From positions 2,108,001 to 2,172,000 of the forward strand of contig NZ_LR882035.1 in NCBI RefSeq assembly GCF_904528075.1: 64,000 nucleotides of DNA, given 5' to 3'. Both the position numbers and the translations under genes were made by a program. Under the pieces are notes generated by a model that saw only the letters and a program-made list of their open reading frames with translations, was not told the origin of the DNA and did no database searches. This DNA comes from Agreia sp. COWG (GTDB taxonomy: Bacteria; Actinomycetota; Actinomycetes; Actinomycetales; Microbacteriaceae). Below, one piece after another: positions 16,538 through 27,348 of the stretch; positions within the stretch are counted from its first letter, which is position 1; every line of letters begins with the position of its first letter.

Positions 16538-17138
16538 CCGCGACTCGGGGCGCACCCGATGCCAGGCCAGCGGAGCCATCGGCGGTACGCCGGAGCCTGT
16601 CGAAGGTATCGTGCAGCAGTTCGGGAAGCGACGCCGTCTCGCCCGGAGAGAGCCAGCGACCTATGGACACGCTGAAGACCGTGCCCGTGAGATGCGATGC
16701 GAGCAGCGCCTCCAGCGGATCGATTCCCCGGCCCTCGAATCCGCGGCGCAGCGCGTCGACGAGCGCGGCCTGCTTGCGCAGCTCCCGCTCCCGAAGCCCC
16801 TCATCGGACTGGATGACGACGTGCCGCGCGAGAAAGTACTGCTTCGGACGGGTGAACTGCCTCGCCGCCACCTCGTCGAATCCGTCGGCCACGATCTGCA
16901 TGGCGCTCGTGCCCTCCGGGGCCTCGGCAATCATGCGCGAAGCCAGCTCGGGAATCGCGTTCTCATCGGCGAACAGGGCCTCGCGCTTGTCGGCGAAGTG
17001 GCGAAAAAAGGTGCGGGTCGAGAGCCCGGCTCGCTGCGCGATCTCGGGAACCGTGCTGTCGGCGAATCCCCGCTCCACGAAGAGGTCGAAGGCCGCCTTC
17101 TCCAGCCGCTCGCGCGCATCCGGTTGCCATCGTGCCAT
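16518..17138 (-). CDS. TetR-family transcriptional regulator
   Basis: 206 residues. The helix-turn-helix (about 9-55, FADSTVPEIAQRAGLSTRTFFRHFADK) is typical of TetR, and the variable C-terminal ligand domain gives no clue to the effector. It is divergent from an MDR oxidoreductase gene, which it probably represses through two dyads in the shared region. TAGACT lies 6 nt before the ATG and there is no ribosome binding site, so the mRNA is probably leaderless. Confidence 0.9.
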   Translation of the reverse strand: MARWQPDARERLEKAAFDLFVERGFADSTVPEIAQRAGLSTRTFFRHFADKREALFADENAIPELASRMIAEAPEGTSAMQIVADGFDEVAARQFTRPKQYFLARHVVIQSDEGLRERELRKQAALVDALRRGFEGRGIDPLEALLASHLTGTVFSVSIGRWLSPGETASLPELLHDTFDRLRRTADGSAGLASGAPRVAATEPPQ

Positions 17139-17144
17139 GAGCGC

Positions 17145-17150
17145 AGTCTA
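17145..17150 (-). promoter_or_regulatory. -10-like hexamer of the TetR gene (leaderless)
   Basis: TAGACT ends 6 nt before the TetR ATG at 17138. Confidence 0.45.
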
Positions 17151-17165
17151 TCGAAAAGATCGAGT

Positions 17166-17184
17166 GATGACACGCAGTGCCATC
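17166..17184. promoter_or_regulatory. Putative TetR operator 1
   Basis: The dyad GATGACACGCAGTGCCATC pairs at 7 of 9 positions (GATG-x-CAC / GTG-x-CATC). It covers a possible -35 (ATGACA, 17167-17172) for the oxidoreductase gene. Confidence 0.5.
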
Positions 17185-17190
17185 GCCCTG

Positions 17191-17196
17191 TAGAGT
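17191..17196 (+). promoter_or_regulatory. Putative -10 of the MDR oxidoreductase gene
   Basis: TAGAGT lies 18 bp after ATGACA (17167-17172) and abuts operator 2. Repressor bound at either dyad would block this promoter. Confidence 0.4.
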
Positions 17197-17217
17197 GATG
17201 GCGCGCGATGCCATTAC
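17195..17217. promoter_or_regulatory. Putative TetR operator 2
   Basis: GTGATGGC-N7-GCCATTAC is a second dyad sharing the GATGxC/GxCATC core with operator 1. Its centre is 31 bp from that of operator 1, about three helical turns. Confidence 0.5.
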
Positions 17218-17234
17218 CCCAGAAGGAAGCCATC

Positions 17235-18353
17235 ATGCCCCAGAACTCAGCCGCCGTGCTGCCCGCGCCCTACGCCGACCTGGTGGTGAGAGATGCCGAC
17301 TACACCGCCCCCGCAGCGGGCGAGCTCGTCATCCGCAATCGCGCCGTGGCCGTGAACCCGCTCGATGAGATCAAACAGTCCACCGGCGATCTGATGTACA
17401 AATGGCTCCCCCACCCCGCCGTGCTCGGTGAGGATGTCGCCGGCGACGTCGTCGAGATCGGCCCCGGGGTCACGGGCTTTCACGTGGGCGATCGTGTCGT
17501 CGCCTACGCGGTGGGCATGGAGAAGGGTCGCAATCACACGGCCGAGGGCGGCTTCCAGCTGTATTCGGTCGTCGAGGCCCAGCTCACCGCTCGCATTCCC
17601 GACGATCTCGCGTTCGAAGACGTCGTGGTGCTGCCGCTCGCCATCTCCACGGCGGCCTCGGCTCTGTTCCAGAAGGATCAGTTGGGCCTCGACCACCCCA
17701 CCGCGGGTGGGCACCACCCGGCCCCACGACAGAGCGTGCTGGTCTGGGGCGGCTCGACCAGCGTGGGCAGCAATGCCATCCAGCTGGCCGTCGCAGCCGG
17801 CTACCGCGTGGTGACCACAGCATCGCCGCACAACCACGACCGGATGCGCGCCCTCGGCGCCGAGCACGTCGTCGACTACCGCAGCCCCAGCGCCGTCAGC
17901 GACCTCCTCACCCTGCTCGACGATCAGACGGTCGCCGGAATCTTCGCAGTCGGCACGGGGTCGGCCGAACCCTGCCTCACCATCGCCATCGCCACGGGCG
18001 CACGGCGCCTGTGCCTGGCGAGCCCCTCGGTCTCGATGAGCACCCTGCCCCGCCGCCGGTCGCTGCTCGCGCTCTCGCGCTTCGGGCTGCAGATGGCGTC
18101 GCGCGTGGCGCCGCTGATGGTGCGCAGTCGCCTACGCGGCATTCGCACACGCTTCGTGTGGGGAAGCTCGCTGATGACGAACGAGGTCGGCCCCATGCTG
18201 TGGAACGACTTCCTCCCGAAGGCACTCGCCGACAGGAGCTACGTGACAGCGCCTCGAGCTGAGGTCGTCGGCACGGGGCTTCAGAGCATCCAGCCCGCCC
18301 TCGACGCGGTTCGCGAGGGCGCCTCTGCCACGAAATTCGTGGTGCTGCTCTAG
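17235..18353 (+). CDS. Zinc-independent MDR-family oxidoreductase (quinone oxidoreductase-like)
   Basis: 372 residues. The GroES-like N-terminal domain (about 1-125, with NPLDEIKQSTG and the HPAVLGEDVAGDVVEIGPGVTGFHVGDRV signature) is followed by an NAD(P)-binding fold (VLVWGGSTSVGSNAIQLA). The cysteine ligands of the structural zinc are absent, as in fungal enoyl-reductase-like MDR proteins. ATG 17235 (MPQNSAAV) has AAGGAAG 7-8 nt upstream. An ATG at 17208 lies inside an operator and is less likely. It is probably induced by the ligand of the neighbouring TetR regulator. Confidence 0.85.
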   Translation: MPQNSAAVLPAPYADLVVRDADYTAPAAGELVIRNRAVAVNPLDEIKQSTGDLMYKWLPHPAVLGEDVAGDVVEIGPGVTGFHVGDRVVAYAVGMEKGRNHTAEGGFQLYSVVEAQLTARIPDDLAFEDVVVLPLAISTAASALFQKDQLGLDHPTAGGHHPAPRQSVLVWGGSTSVGSNAIQLAVAAGYRVVTTASPHNHDRMRALGAEHVVDYRSPSAVSDLLTLLDDQTVAGIFAVGTGSAEPCLTIAIATGARRLCLASPSVSMSTLPRRRSLLALSRFGLQMASRVAPLMVRSRLRGIRTRFVWGSSLMTNEVGPMLWNDFLPKALADRSYVTAPRAEVVGTGLQSIQPALDAVREGASATKFVVLL

Positions 18354-18385
18354 CCCGCTCGGGTCGCCGGGGCTCAGCGCGGGCT
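18352..18385. terminator. Possible bidirectional hairpin between convergent genes
   Basis: AGCCCGC and GCGGGCT form a 7-bp stem with a 20-nt loop across the two facing gene ends. There is no T-run, so this is only a candidate for the GC-rich terminators of actinobacteria. Confidence 0.25.
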
Positions 18386-20017
18386 GTTCCAGTCCTGCGG
18401 TCCGACACCGTCGTCTCGGCCGGACACCACGTTCGCGTCAATGTCGATAATCGTGCCGGCCGCGCCGACCGGTCGCGCCTGGATCTGGTTGAAGGCCCAG
18501 TTCTCGGGCATGGGCTCGGTCTCGTTACCGCCCCAACCCGATGACATTCCGGCGACGAACGAGAAATGGGCGAGCCCGGCGTGGCTGATCCGAGAGCAGA
18601 CCAGCCTCGACCCGTATACACCGGCCTTGTAGACGTCGCCCGCATCCTGCAGGCCCTGGGCGATGCCCTCGAAGTACGAGGTGACCGACGACGACACCTG
18701 TTCCGCCGTCACATCGAGATCGACGGCGAAGTAGATGGTCGTCTGCTTCGGCACTCCCAGGTCTTCTGCAGCCGCCACCGCACGGTGGGCGTCGGTGACT
18801 CCCTGGGCGCGGCTGAACCACGACAGCTCGTCTCCGCCCTCCTCGAAGATCGGCCACACTCGAAGCTTTGCGGCGGCGATCGACGCCACCTCGTCGGTCG
18901 TGAGCATCTTGTCGAGTGCTCCCGTCGCCGTCGAGTTCGTCAGGTAGCGCCCGATGATGGTGTAGCCCGCGGCGGCGACCGCCTGGGCTCCACCGGCATC
19001 GAGCCGGTGCGCGAGGTCGGCACCGGTGACGGCACGATCGGCGTCGCCATAACTCACGAGCAGCGCTGCCCACGTCGGAAAGCGGCAGACCCCCGTCTGA
19101 TCCTCGGCCGCGAGCGCCTGGAACTGCTGGAAAGCCGTCAATGCACCGGCGTCGGCCTGGGTGAAGGTGTCGTCGAAGGACACACGATCGCCGTTGAGCA
19201 GGAGAAGCGCCTTGACCAGGCGCACCCACGCGCCCTGTGCACCCACCCCCACAACGCTCGCGGAGGTCGCACGGAGGGCCTTGGCGGTCGCCGGACCGTA
19301 GATCCCGTCGGCGTTCGCGGGGTCGACACCCGCTCCTAGCTGCACCGCGCGAACGAGGGATGTGCGAGTGCTGGAGTCGTAGGCTCCGCTGGCGGAACAG
19401 TACGTGGCACCGGCGGTCTCTCCGTAGGCGCCGTTCAGCCAGCGCTGTATCGCCACGATCTCAGAGCGCCCATCCCCGACGGGCGCGATGGCCTCGACAG
19501 TGAGAAGCGCCCGCACGAGGTTGGTCGTCAGAGTTGCGCCGCTCGTCACCGAGCCGAGCGCGTCGCGGAGACCTCCGACGGCCTTCGTCGTCGCGTCGTC
19601 CCATGCTCCCGAGAGCGCAACCGAGGTGAAGCCCCTGCAGATGAGCGCCCCCTGAACGACGAGGCACCATTGCTTCGCATCGGCGCCGGTCTCGGCACCG
19701 ACCGGGCCGTGCTGCTGGAGCTTCTGTGCCGTGGTGGGGCCGAACGCGGGGACCACCGGAGAGATGGCGAGCAGCACCTGCAACGCCTGTACCAGTCCGG
19801 CGAGGGTGCCCTGGCCGGCGACCCCGTCTTCGTCGACGTGCACCCATCCGGCCTGCGCGCCGAACGTCGAATTCAGCCAGCGCTGCACCGCCAGAACGCC
19901 GGTGGGCGCCTCCGATTGGGTGGTCGCGGCGGCGGCCCTCTGCGGTTCCGCCATGGTGACGACGAGGGGCGCGGCGGCGACGAGTCCGATCAGCGCGGTC
20001 CGGCGGGTGATATCCAA
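18374..20017 (-). CDS. Tat-exported protein: peptidoglycan-binding repeats plus DUF1906 (glycoside-hydrolase-like)
   Basis: From TTG 20017 (LDITRRTALIGLVAAAP) the protein has 547 residues and a Tat-like signal with twin arginine. Three peptidoglycan-binding-like segments follow (VLAVQRWLNSTFG, WCLVVQGALICRGF and VAIQRWLNGAYG regions). The C-terminal DUF1906 domain occupies about the last 220 residues (GADLAHRLDAGG, YFAVDLDV, GVYGSRLVCSRI), as in Rv2525c of Mycobacterium. This suggests a cell-wall hydrolase or wall-binding role outside the cell. An ATG at 20062 would add 15 residues. I prefer the TTG because GAAGAGG precedes it by 5 nt and the signal is then of normal size. Confidence 0.82.
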   Translation of the reverse strand: MDITRRTALIGLVAAAPLVVTMAEPQRAAAATTQSEAPTGVLAVQRWLNSTFGAQAGWVHVDEDGVAGQGTLAGLVQALQVLLAISPVVPAFGPTTAQKLQQHGPVGAETGADAKQWCLVVQGALICRGFTSVALSGAWDDATTKAVGGLRDALGSVTSGATLTTNLVRALLTVEAIAPVGDGRSEIVAIQRWLNGAYGETAGATYCSASGAYDSSTRTSLVRAVQLGAGVDPANADGIYGPATAKALRATSASVVGVGAQGAWVRLVKALLLLNGDRVSFDDTFTQADAGALTAFQQFQALAAEDQTGVCRFPTWAALLVSYGDADRAVTGADLAHRLDAGGAQAVAAAGYTIIGRYLTNSTATGALDKMLTTDEVASIAAAKLRVWPIFEEGGDELSWFSRAQGVTDAHRAVAAAEDLGVPKQTTIYFAVDLDVTAEQVSSSVTSYFEGIAQGLQDAGDVYKAGVYGSRLVCSRISHAGLAHFSFVAGMSSGWGGNETEPMPENWAFNQIQARPVGAAGTIIDIDANVVSGRDDGVGPQDWNSPR

Positions 20018-20165
20018 GGCGGCCTCTTCTCGAGCGGGATCATAGAGATACGAGTCACACATCGTTGCTTAGACGATCGTATGACAATATCAATGCAACA
20101 CCACCCGCCCCCGTTACGGGGCATTCTCCCGAGAGTTTCACAGGGACACGCCCGAACCATCACGG

Positions 20166-20237
20166 CTCCGCCTCCAGGACTCGAACCTAGACCTAACAGC
20201 TCCAAAGGCTGTCGTGCTGCCATTACACCAAGGCGGA
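20166..20237 (-). tRNA. tRNA-Gln(TTG)
   Basis: 72 nt. The acceptor stem is TCCGCCT/AGGCGGA with discriminator G. The anticodon stem ACAGC/GCTGT encloses the loop CTTTGGA, giving anticodon TTG. The T-arm carries GGTTCGAGTCC. CCA is not encoded. No repeat of its 3' end is visible nearby, so there is no sign of an integrated element. Confidence 0.95.
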
Positions 20238-20308
20238 ACGCGCACCCCGTGGAGCACGCATTCAGCAATTCTGCCAGACGGCGAGAGTGTCGGCGCCCGC
20301 GGGCACCG

Positions 20309-20314
20309 GATAAT
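20309..20314 (+). promoter_or_regulatory. -10-like hexamer of the MarR gene
   Basis: GATAAT matches TATAAT at five of six positions and ends 6 nt before GTG 20321. TGGAG in the same stretch could also act as a ribosome binding site. Confidence 0.45.
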
Positions 20315-20320
20315 GGAGTC

Positions 20321-20821
20321 GTGCCAGATGCGACCGCCCGAGATTCTGTCGACAACATCGTCGACGCGTGGGAGCGCGAGCGTCCCGATCTCGACTTCGC
20401 TCCGCTCAAGGTCCTCTCTCGCGTGTGGCGACTCTCCCGCCACCTCGACCGCACCCGCCGCACGGCGTTCGCCACGGGCGAGCTCGAGTCGTGGGAGTTC
20501 GACGTGCTCTCGGCGCTCCGCCGCGCGGGCGAGCCGCACCAGCTGAGTCCCAAGGCGCTGCTCGAAGAGACCATGGTCTCCTCCGGCACCATGACGAACC
20601 GCATAGACCGGATGTCGCGGCGCGGCCTGGTCGAGCGCCGTACCGACCCGCACGATGGTCGCGGCATCCTCGTCTGCATGACCGTGGAAGGCCGCGCCAG
20701 GGTCGACGAGGCCATCACGGCGCTCGTCACGGCGGAGGGGCAGCTGCTCGCCGGGCTCAGCACCGCCGACCAGGAGCGCATCGCGGCCCTTTTACGCAGG
20801 CTCAGCGTGGACTTCGACTAG
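20321..20821 (+). CDS. MarR-family transcriptional regulator
   Basis: 166 residues from GTG 20321 (VPDATARDSVDNIVDAWERERPD). The winged helix-turn-helix runs about 55-135 with LSPKALLEETMVSSGTMTNRIDRM (recognition helix) and the wing RRTDPHDGRGILV, where DxR is the usual MarR signature. The stop codon is directly followed by the GTG of the next gene, so the regulator and a secreted protein share one transcript. The ligand is unknown. Confidence 0.9.
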   Translation: MPDATARDSVDNIVDAWERERPDLDFAPLKVLSRVWRLSRHLDRTRRTAFATGELESWEFDVLSALRRAGEPHQLSPKALLEETMVSSGTMTNRIDRMSRRGLVERRTDPHDGRGILVCMTVEGRARVDEAITALVTAEGQLLAGLSTADQERIAALLRRLSVDFD

Positions 20822-22039
20822 GTGCGGATTTTCACCAGACGACGACTTGCCACCGTGGCCGCCGCCACACTCGGCGTGCTGCTCGCGACCGCGGGCGTCG
20901 GAACGCAGGCCGGTGTCGCTGAGGCCGCGCCTACGAGCGCAACCGCATCCTCCACGGCGTTCGCCGACGTGGCCTCCCTCGTGGCGTCGGCCGCCACCCC
21001 GCCCGTGTTCGACGCCGGCTACATCATCTCGGACGCCCTGTTCTACGACGGCGACGCGCTCGACGCTGCGGGGATTCAGCACTTTCTCGATGAGAAGGTG
21101 GCCGCCTGCTCTCCGGGAGTCGTGTGCCTCGCCGACTACCGGCAGAGCACCGTGACCCGAGAGGCCGACGACGTCTGCCGGGCCTATCGCGGAAAAGCCG
21201 ACGAGTCGGCGGCGGAGATCATCGCAAAGGTCGGCCACGCCTGCGGCATCAGCCAGAAGGCGCTGCTCGTGCTGGTGCAGAAGGAACAGGGACTCGTTCT
21301 CGACCCGGCACCCACCACGGGCGACTTTTCGTTCGCCGCGGGTTACGCCTGCCCCGACACGGCGACGTGCGACACGGAATACTCCGGCTTCTACAACCAG
21401 GTCTACTGGGCGGCGTGGCAACTGAAGCGCTACGCGAACCCTCCGGGTACCAGCGAGTTTTTCACGACGCGGCCGATCGGCACCCCCGCACCCATCGCCT
21501 ACAACCCCGACCAGGCCTGCGGCGCAGCCGACGTGACACTGATGAACATCGCGACCGCCGCGCTCTACTACTACACGCCCTACCAGCCGAACCCGGCAAC
21601 GGTCGCCGGGGCGAAGGACGACCCGTGCGGCGCCTACGGCAACCTGAACTTCTGGACGTTCTACTCCGAGTGGTTCGGCGACCCGAAGCAGGGCTCCGTC
21701 GCCACCGGGGCACTCGAGGGCGTCACCGTCGTGCGCGGGCGCGTCGTCGCCACCGGCTGGGCCATCGATCCGAGCTCGGTGCGAACGGGATCGTCGGTGC
21801 GCCTCTCGGTGACGGATGCGGCCGGGCGACTGAAGACGACGACCGTCGGGGCCGCATCCGGCTCTGACGGCGCCTTGTCCGTGAGCACGCTGGCCGGGGC
21901 CGAGCACGGCTTCAACGGAGGCGTGACCGTCGAATCCCAGGGTCTCGTTCGGGTCTGCGCAACAGCGCTCCCGCTGCCGGGAACCTCGTCGGCCGCCACG
22001 GCGATCGGCTGCATGACCACGTTCGCCCTCACGCCGTAG
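20822..22039 (+). CDS. Secreted protein with lysozyme-like domain and GWAIDP repeat
   Basis: 405 residues. The signal peptide (VRIFTRRRLATVAAATLGV, cleaved near AEAA, residue 36) is followed by a domain of about 55-275 starting FDAGYIISDALFYDGDALDAAGIQ. In it ISQKALLVLVQKEQGLV resembles the catalytic-Glu helix of soluble transglycosylases. The C-terminal 110 residues contain a surface repeat with GWAIDPSS and HGFNGG, as in many actinobacterial wall proteins often labelled hemagglutinin. A peptidoglycan-acting role is inference. It starts directly after the MarR stop codon. Confidence 0.72.
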   Translation: MRIFTRRRLATVAAATLGVLLATAGVGTQAGVAEAAPTSATASSTAFADVASLVASAATPPVFDAGYIISDALFYDGDALDAAGIQHFLDEKVAACSPGVVCLADYRQSTVTREADDVCRAYRGKADESAAEIIAKVGHACGISQKALLVLVQKEQGLVLDPAPTTGDFSFAAGYACPDTATCDTEYSGFYNQVYWAAWQLKRYANPPGTSEFFTTRPIGTPAPIAYNPDQACGAADVTLMNIATAALYYYTPYQPNPATVAGAKDDPCGAYGNLNFWTFYSEWFGDPKQGSVATGALEGVTVVRGRVVATGWAIDPSSVRTGSSVRLSVTDAAGRLKTTTVGAASGSDGALSVSTLAGAEHGFNGGVTVESQGLVRVCATALPLPGTSSAATAIGCMTTFALTP

Positions 22040-22072
22040 CGCGACGGGCGACCAGATCGGACGGCTGGGGCG

Positions 22073-25332
<3,260 letters not shown>

Positions 25333-25338
25333 CTGACG

Positions 25339-25344
25339 AGGTTA
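25339..25344 (-). promoter_or_regulatory. -10-like hexamer of the ABC-F gene
   Basis: TAACCT ends 6 nt before the GTG start. No ribosome binding site is present. Confidence 0.4.
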
Positions 25345-25362
25345 CCCGTAGCCGAGCCGCGC

Positions 25363-26715
25363 TCAGCCCAGGAAGCGTCGGACGACCGAGTCGAGGGCCC
25401 GCGCGGTCATGCGCACCGAGTCGAGGTCGATGTGTTCGTCGTTGCCGTGGATCAGGTGCCGGAACCGACCGTAATCCCAGCTGCGACTCAAGACGCTGAA
25501 GCCGTATGCCTGCCGACCGCGCTTGCGGTAGAAGCGGGCATCCGAGCCACCTGCGGCGATGATCGGCAGCGGCACAGCCCCCGGGTATGCCTCGTCGATC
25601 ACATCGGCCAGAACCTCGAAGAGGGGCGTGTTCATGGGTGACACGTTGGCCGGGCTGAACGATGCGCCCACGATGTCGACGATGTCGACGTGCTCGATCA
25701 GGTCGCCCAGCGCCCCGATCACATAGGCGTCTACCGCCTCGGCGCTCACTCCGGGTAGCTGGCGGATGTCGAGATCGATGCTCGCCTGGCCCGGAATGAC
25801 GTTGATCGCATCTCCGGCGCGGATGACGTTGGGAGAGATGGTCGTGTGCGTGGTGGCATGGGCGTAGCCGGCGAGCTCGCCGAGGGAGTTGAGGGCACCC
25901 AGCATCTCGGCCTCGGAGGTCAGCCTCCGCGCCACGTCGGCGTCGAGGCCGAGCGCATCCACGTAGCGGGGCCAATAGTCGCCGATCACGGCGCGGGGCG
26001 CGAATCGGGTGAGCCTCGTGATGGCTTCGGCCGCGATGACCCCGGCATTCGACGAGCCCCACGGGGCCGAGCCGTGGCCGGGTATCCCGCGGATGAGCAG
26101 GCGACGACGGGCGAGGCCCTTCTCCCCCACCGTGACGGTGACGGCTGTGGGCGCGCCGACCGTTCCGCCGACGGGAACGCCCCCCGATTCGGTGAGAACG
26201 TAGTCGGCGTCGATCAGCTCGGGGTGATGCTGCATGAGCCACTCGATGCCGAGCCTCGACCCACCCTCCTCGTCGGCAACGCCCACGAAGACCAAGTCGC
26301 CGCGAAGCGCCCGCCCCTCGGCCACCACCGCGCGGGTGGCCACGGCGTAGGCCGCCGTGAGGTACAGCATGTCGAGGGCCCCCCGGCCGAAGATCTGCCC
26401 GCGCACGATATCGGCGGCGAAGGGATCCTCGCTCCATCCCGCGTGCATCACCGGCACCACGTCGAGGTGTCCGACCAGCGCGAGCGACGGCGCCTCGGGG
26501 TCGGTGCCCGGGATGCGCACGACGAACGTGGCTCGCCCGGGAGCGGATTCCACGACCACGGGCTCGACATCGACGTCGGCGAAGAAACGGCGCAGCACGC
26601 CGGCGTTGCGGATCTCCTGACCGGACTCGTCGGTTCCGTCGTTCACGCAGGCGCTGCGGATGAGATCGCGCAGCAGGGCGATCGCCTGGTCTCCGAGGGG
26701 CGCAGAATCGGTCAT
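25363..26715 (-). CDS. M20/M25/M40-family metallopeptidase
   Basis: 450 residues. The metal-binding segments are LVGHLDVVPV, IFGRGALDMLY and VADEEGGSRLGIEWL, the classical M20 His/Asp/Glu set. A dimerisation domain sits between about 195 and 320. The C-terminal GGSDARFYRKRG region is typical of carboxypeptidase/dipeptidase-type M20 enzymes. It is probably a cytoplasmic peptidase or deacylase; the substrate is not predictable. It is divergent from apt, and both show leaderless-type promoters. Confidence 0.9.
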   Translation of the reverse strand: MTDSAPLGDQAIALLRDLIRSACVNDGTDESGQEIRNAGVLRRFFADVDVEPVVVESAPGRATFVVRIPGTDPEAPSLALVGHLDVVPVMHAGWSEDPFAADIVRGQIFGRGALDMLYLTAAYAVATRAVVAEGRALRGDLVFVGVADEEGGSRLGIEWLMQHHPELIDADYVLTESGGVPVGGTVGAPTAVTVTVGEKGLARRRLLIRGIPGHGSAPWGSSNAGVIAAEAITRLTRFAPRAVIGDYWPRYVDALGLDADVARRLTSEAEMLGALNSLGELAGYAHATTHTTISPNVIRAGDAINVIPGQASIDLDIRQLPGVSAEAVDAYVIGALGDLIEHVDIVDIVGASFSPANVSPMNTPLFEVLADVIDEAYPGAVPLPIIAAGGSDARFYRKRGRQAYGFSVLSRSWDYGRFRHLIHGNDEHIDLDSVRMTARALDSVVRRFLG

Positions 26716-26721
26716 CGCCCC

Positions 26722-26727
26722 AACTTA
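26722..26727 (-). promoter_or_regulatory. -10-like hexamer of the M20 peptidase gene
   Basis: TAAGTT ends 6 nt before the ATG at 26715. Confidence 0.4.
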
Positions 26728-26789
26728 TCGTGGTGTTCGCACCGCCATGACCGTCGTGACCGTCGTGACGACACCCCGACATCGGCCGA

Positions 26790-26795
26790 TACCGT
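26790..26795 (+). promoter_or_regulatory. -10-like hexamer of apt
   Basis: TACCGT ends 6 nt before the ATG at 26802. Confidence 0.4.
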
Positions 26796-26801
26796 TGAGG
26801 T

Positions 26802-27341
26802 ATGCACCCCGATGCCGTCGCCGCCCTGATCGATGCCCACCTGCGCACCGTGCGCGACTATCCGAGCCCGGGCATCCTGTTTCGCGATGTGACCCCGGTG
26901 TATGCCGACGGGCCCACGTTCGCGGCGGTCGTCGATGCGTTCGCGACCCACCAGTGGGGGCAGGTCGACGCCGTGCTGGGTATCGAGGCCCGCGGCTTCG
27001 GCATCGCGGCCGCCATGGCCTACGCCCGTGGCGTCGGCATGGTGTCGGTGCGCAAGGCGGGCAAGCTGCCCGGCCTTCTGCTGAGCGAGTCCTATGCGCT
27101 CGAGTACGGCGAGGCCACGCTCGAGGTGCAGCCGGATGCGCTGCCGCCGGGCTCTCGCGTCGTCATCCTCGACGATCTGCTGGCGACGGGCGGCACCCTC
27201 GCGGCAACGGTGAGGCTCGCCGAGCGGGCGGGGTGGATCGTCGGAGGCCTCGGCGTGGTGATCGCCCTCGACGGACTGCCCGGCCGGGAGGCGTTGCCCG
27301 ACCACGAGGTCTTCGCCCTCAGCACCTACCCCGCGTCGTAG
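26802..27341 (+). CDS. apt: Adenine phosphoribosyltransferase
   Basis: Salvages adenine to AMP with PRPP. 179 residues with YPSPGILFRDVTPVYAD near the N-terminus, IEARGFGIAAAMAYARG, the KAGKLPG loop and the PRPP-binding VVILDDLLATGGT (about 124-136). Complete and of normal length. It fits the purine theme of prsA and the nucleoside transporter/hydrolase operon, though it is not in the same transcript as either. Confidence 0.95.
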   Translation: MHPDAVAALIDAHLRTVRDYPSPGILFRDVTPVYADGPTFAAVVDAFATHQWGQVDAVLGIEARGFGIAAAMAYARGVGMVSVRKAGKLPGLLLSESYALEYGEATLEVQPDALPPGSRVVILDDLLATGGTLAATVRLAERAGWIVGGLGVVIALDGLPGREALPDHEVFALSTYPAS

Positions 27342-27348
27342 ACCGCGC

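Noticed and set aside
20166..20237. tRNA-Gln as an integration site for a mobile element
   Set aside because: No integrase and no repeated tRNA 3' end nearby. Flanking genes look chromosomal.
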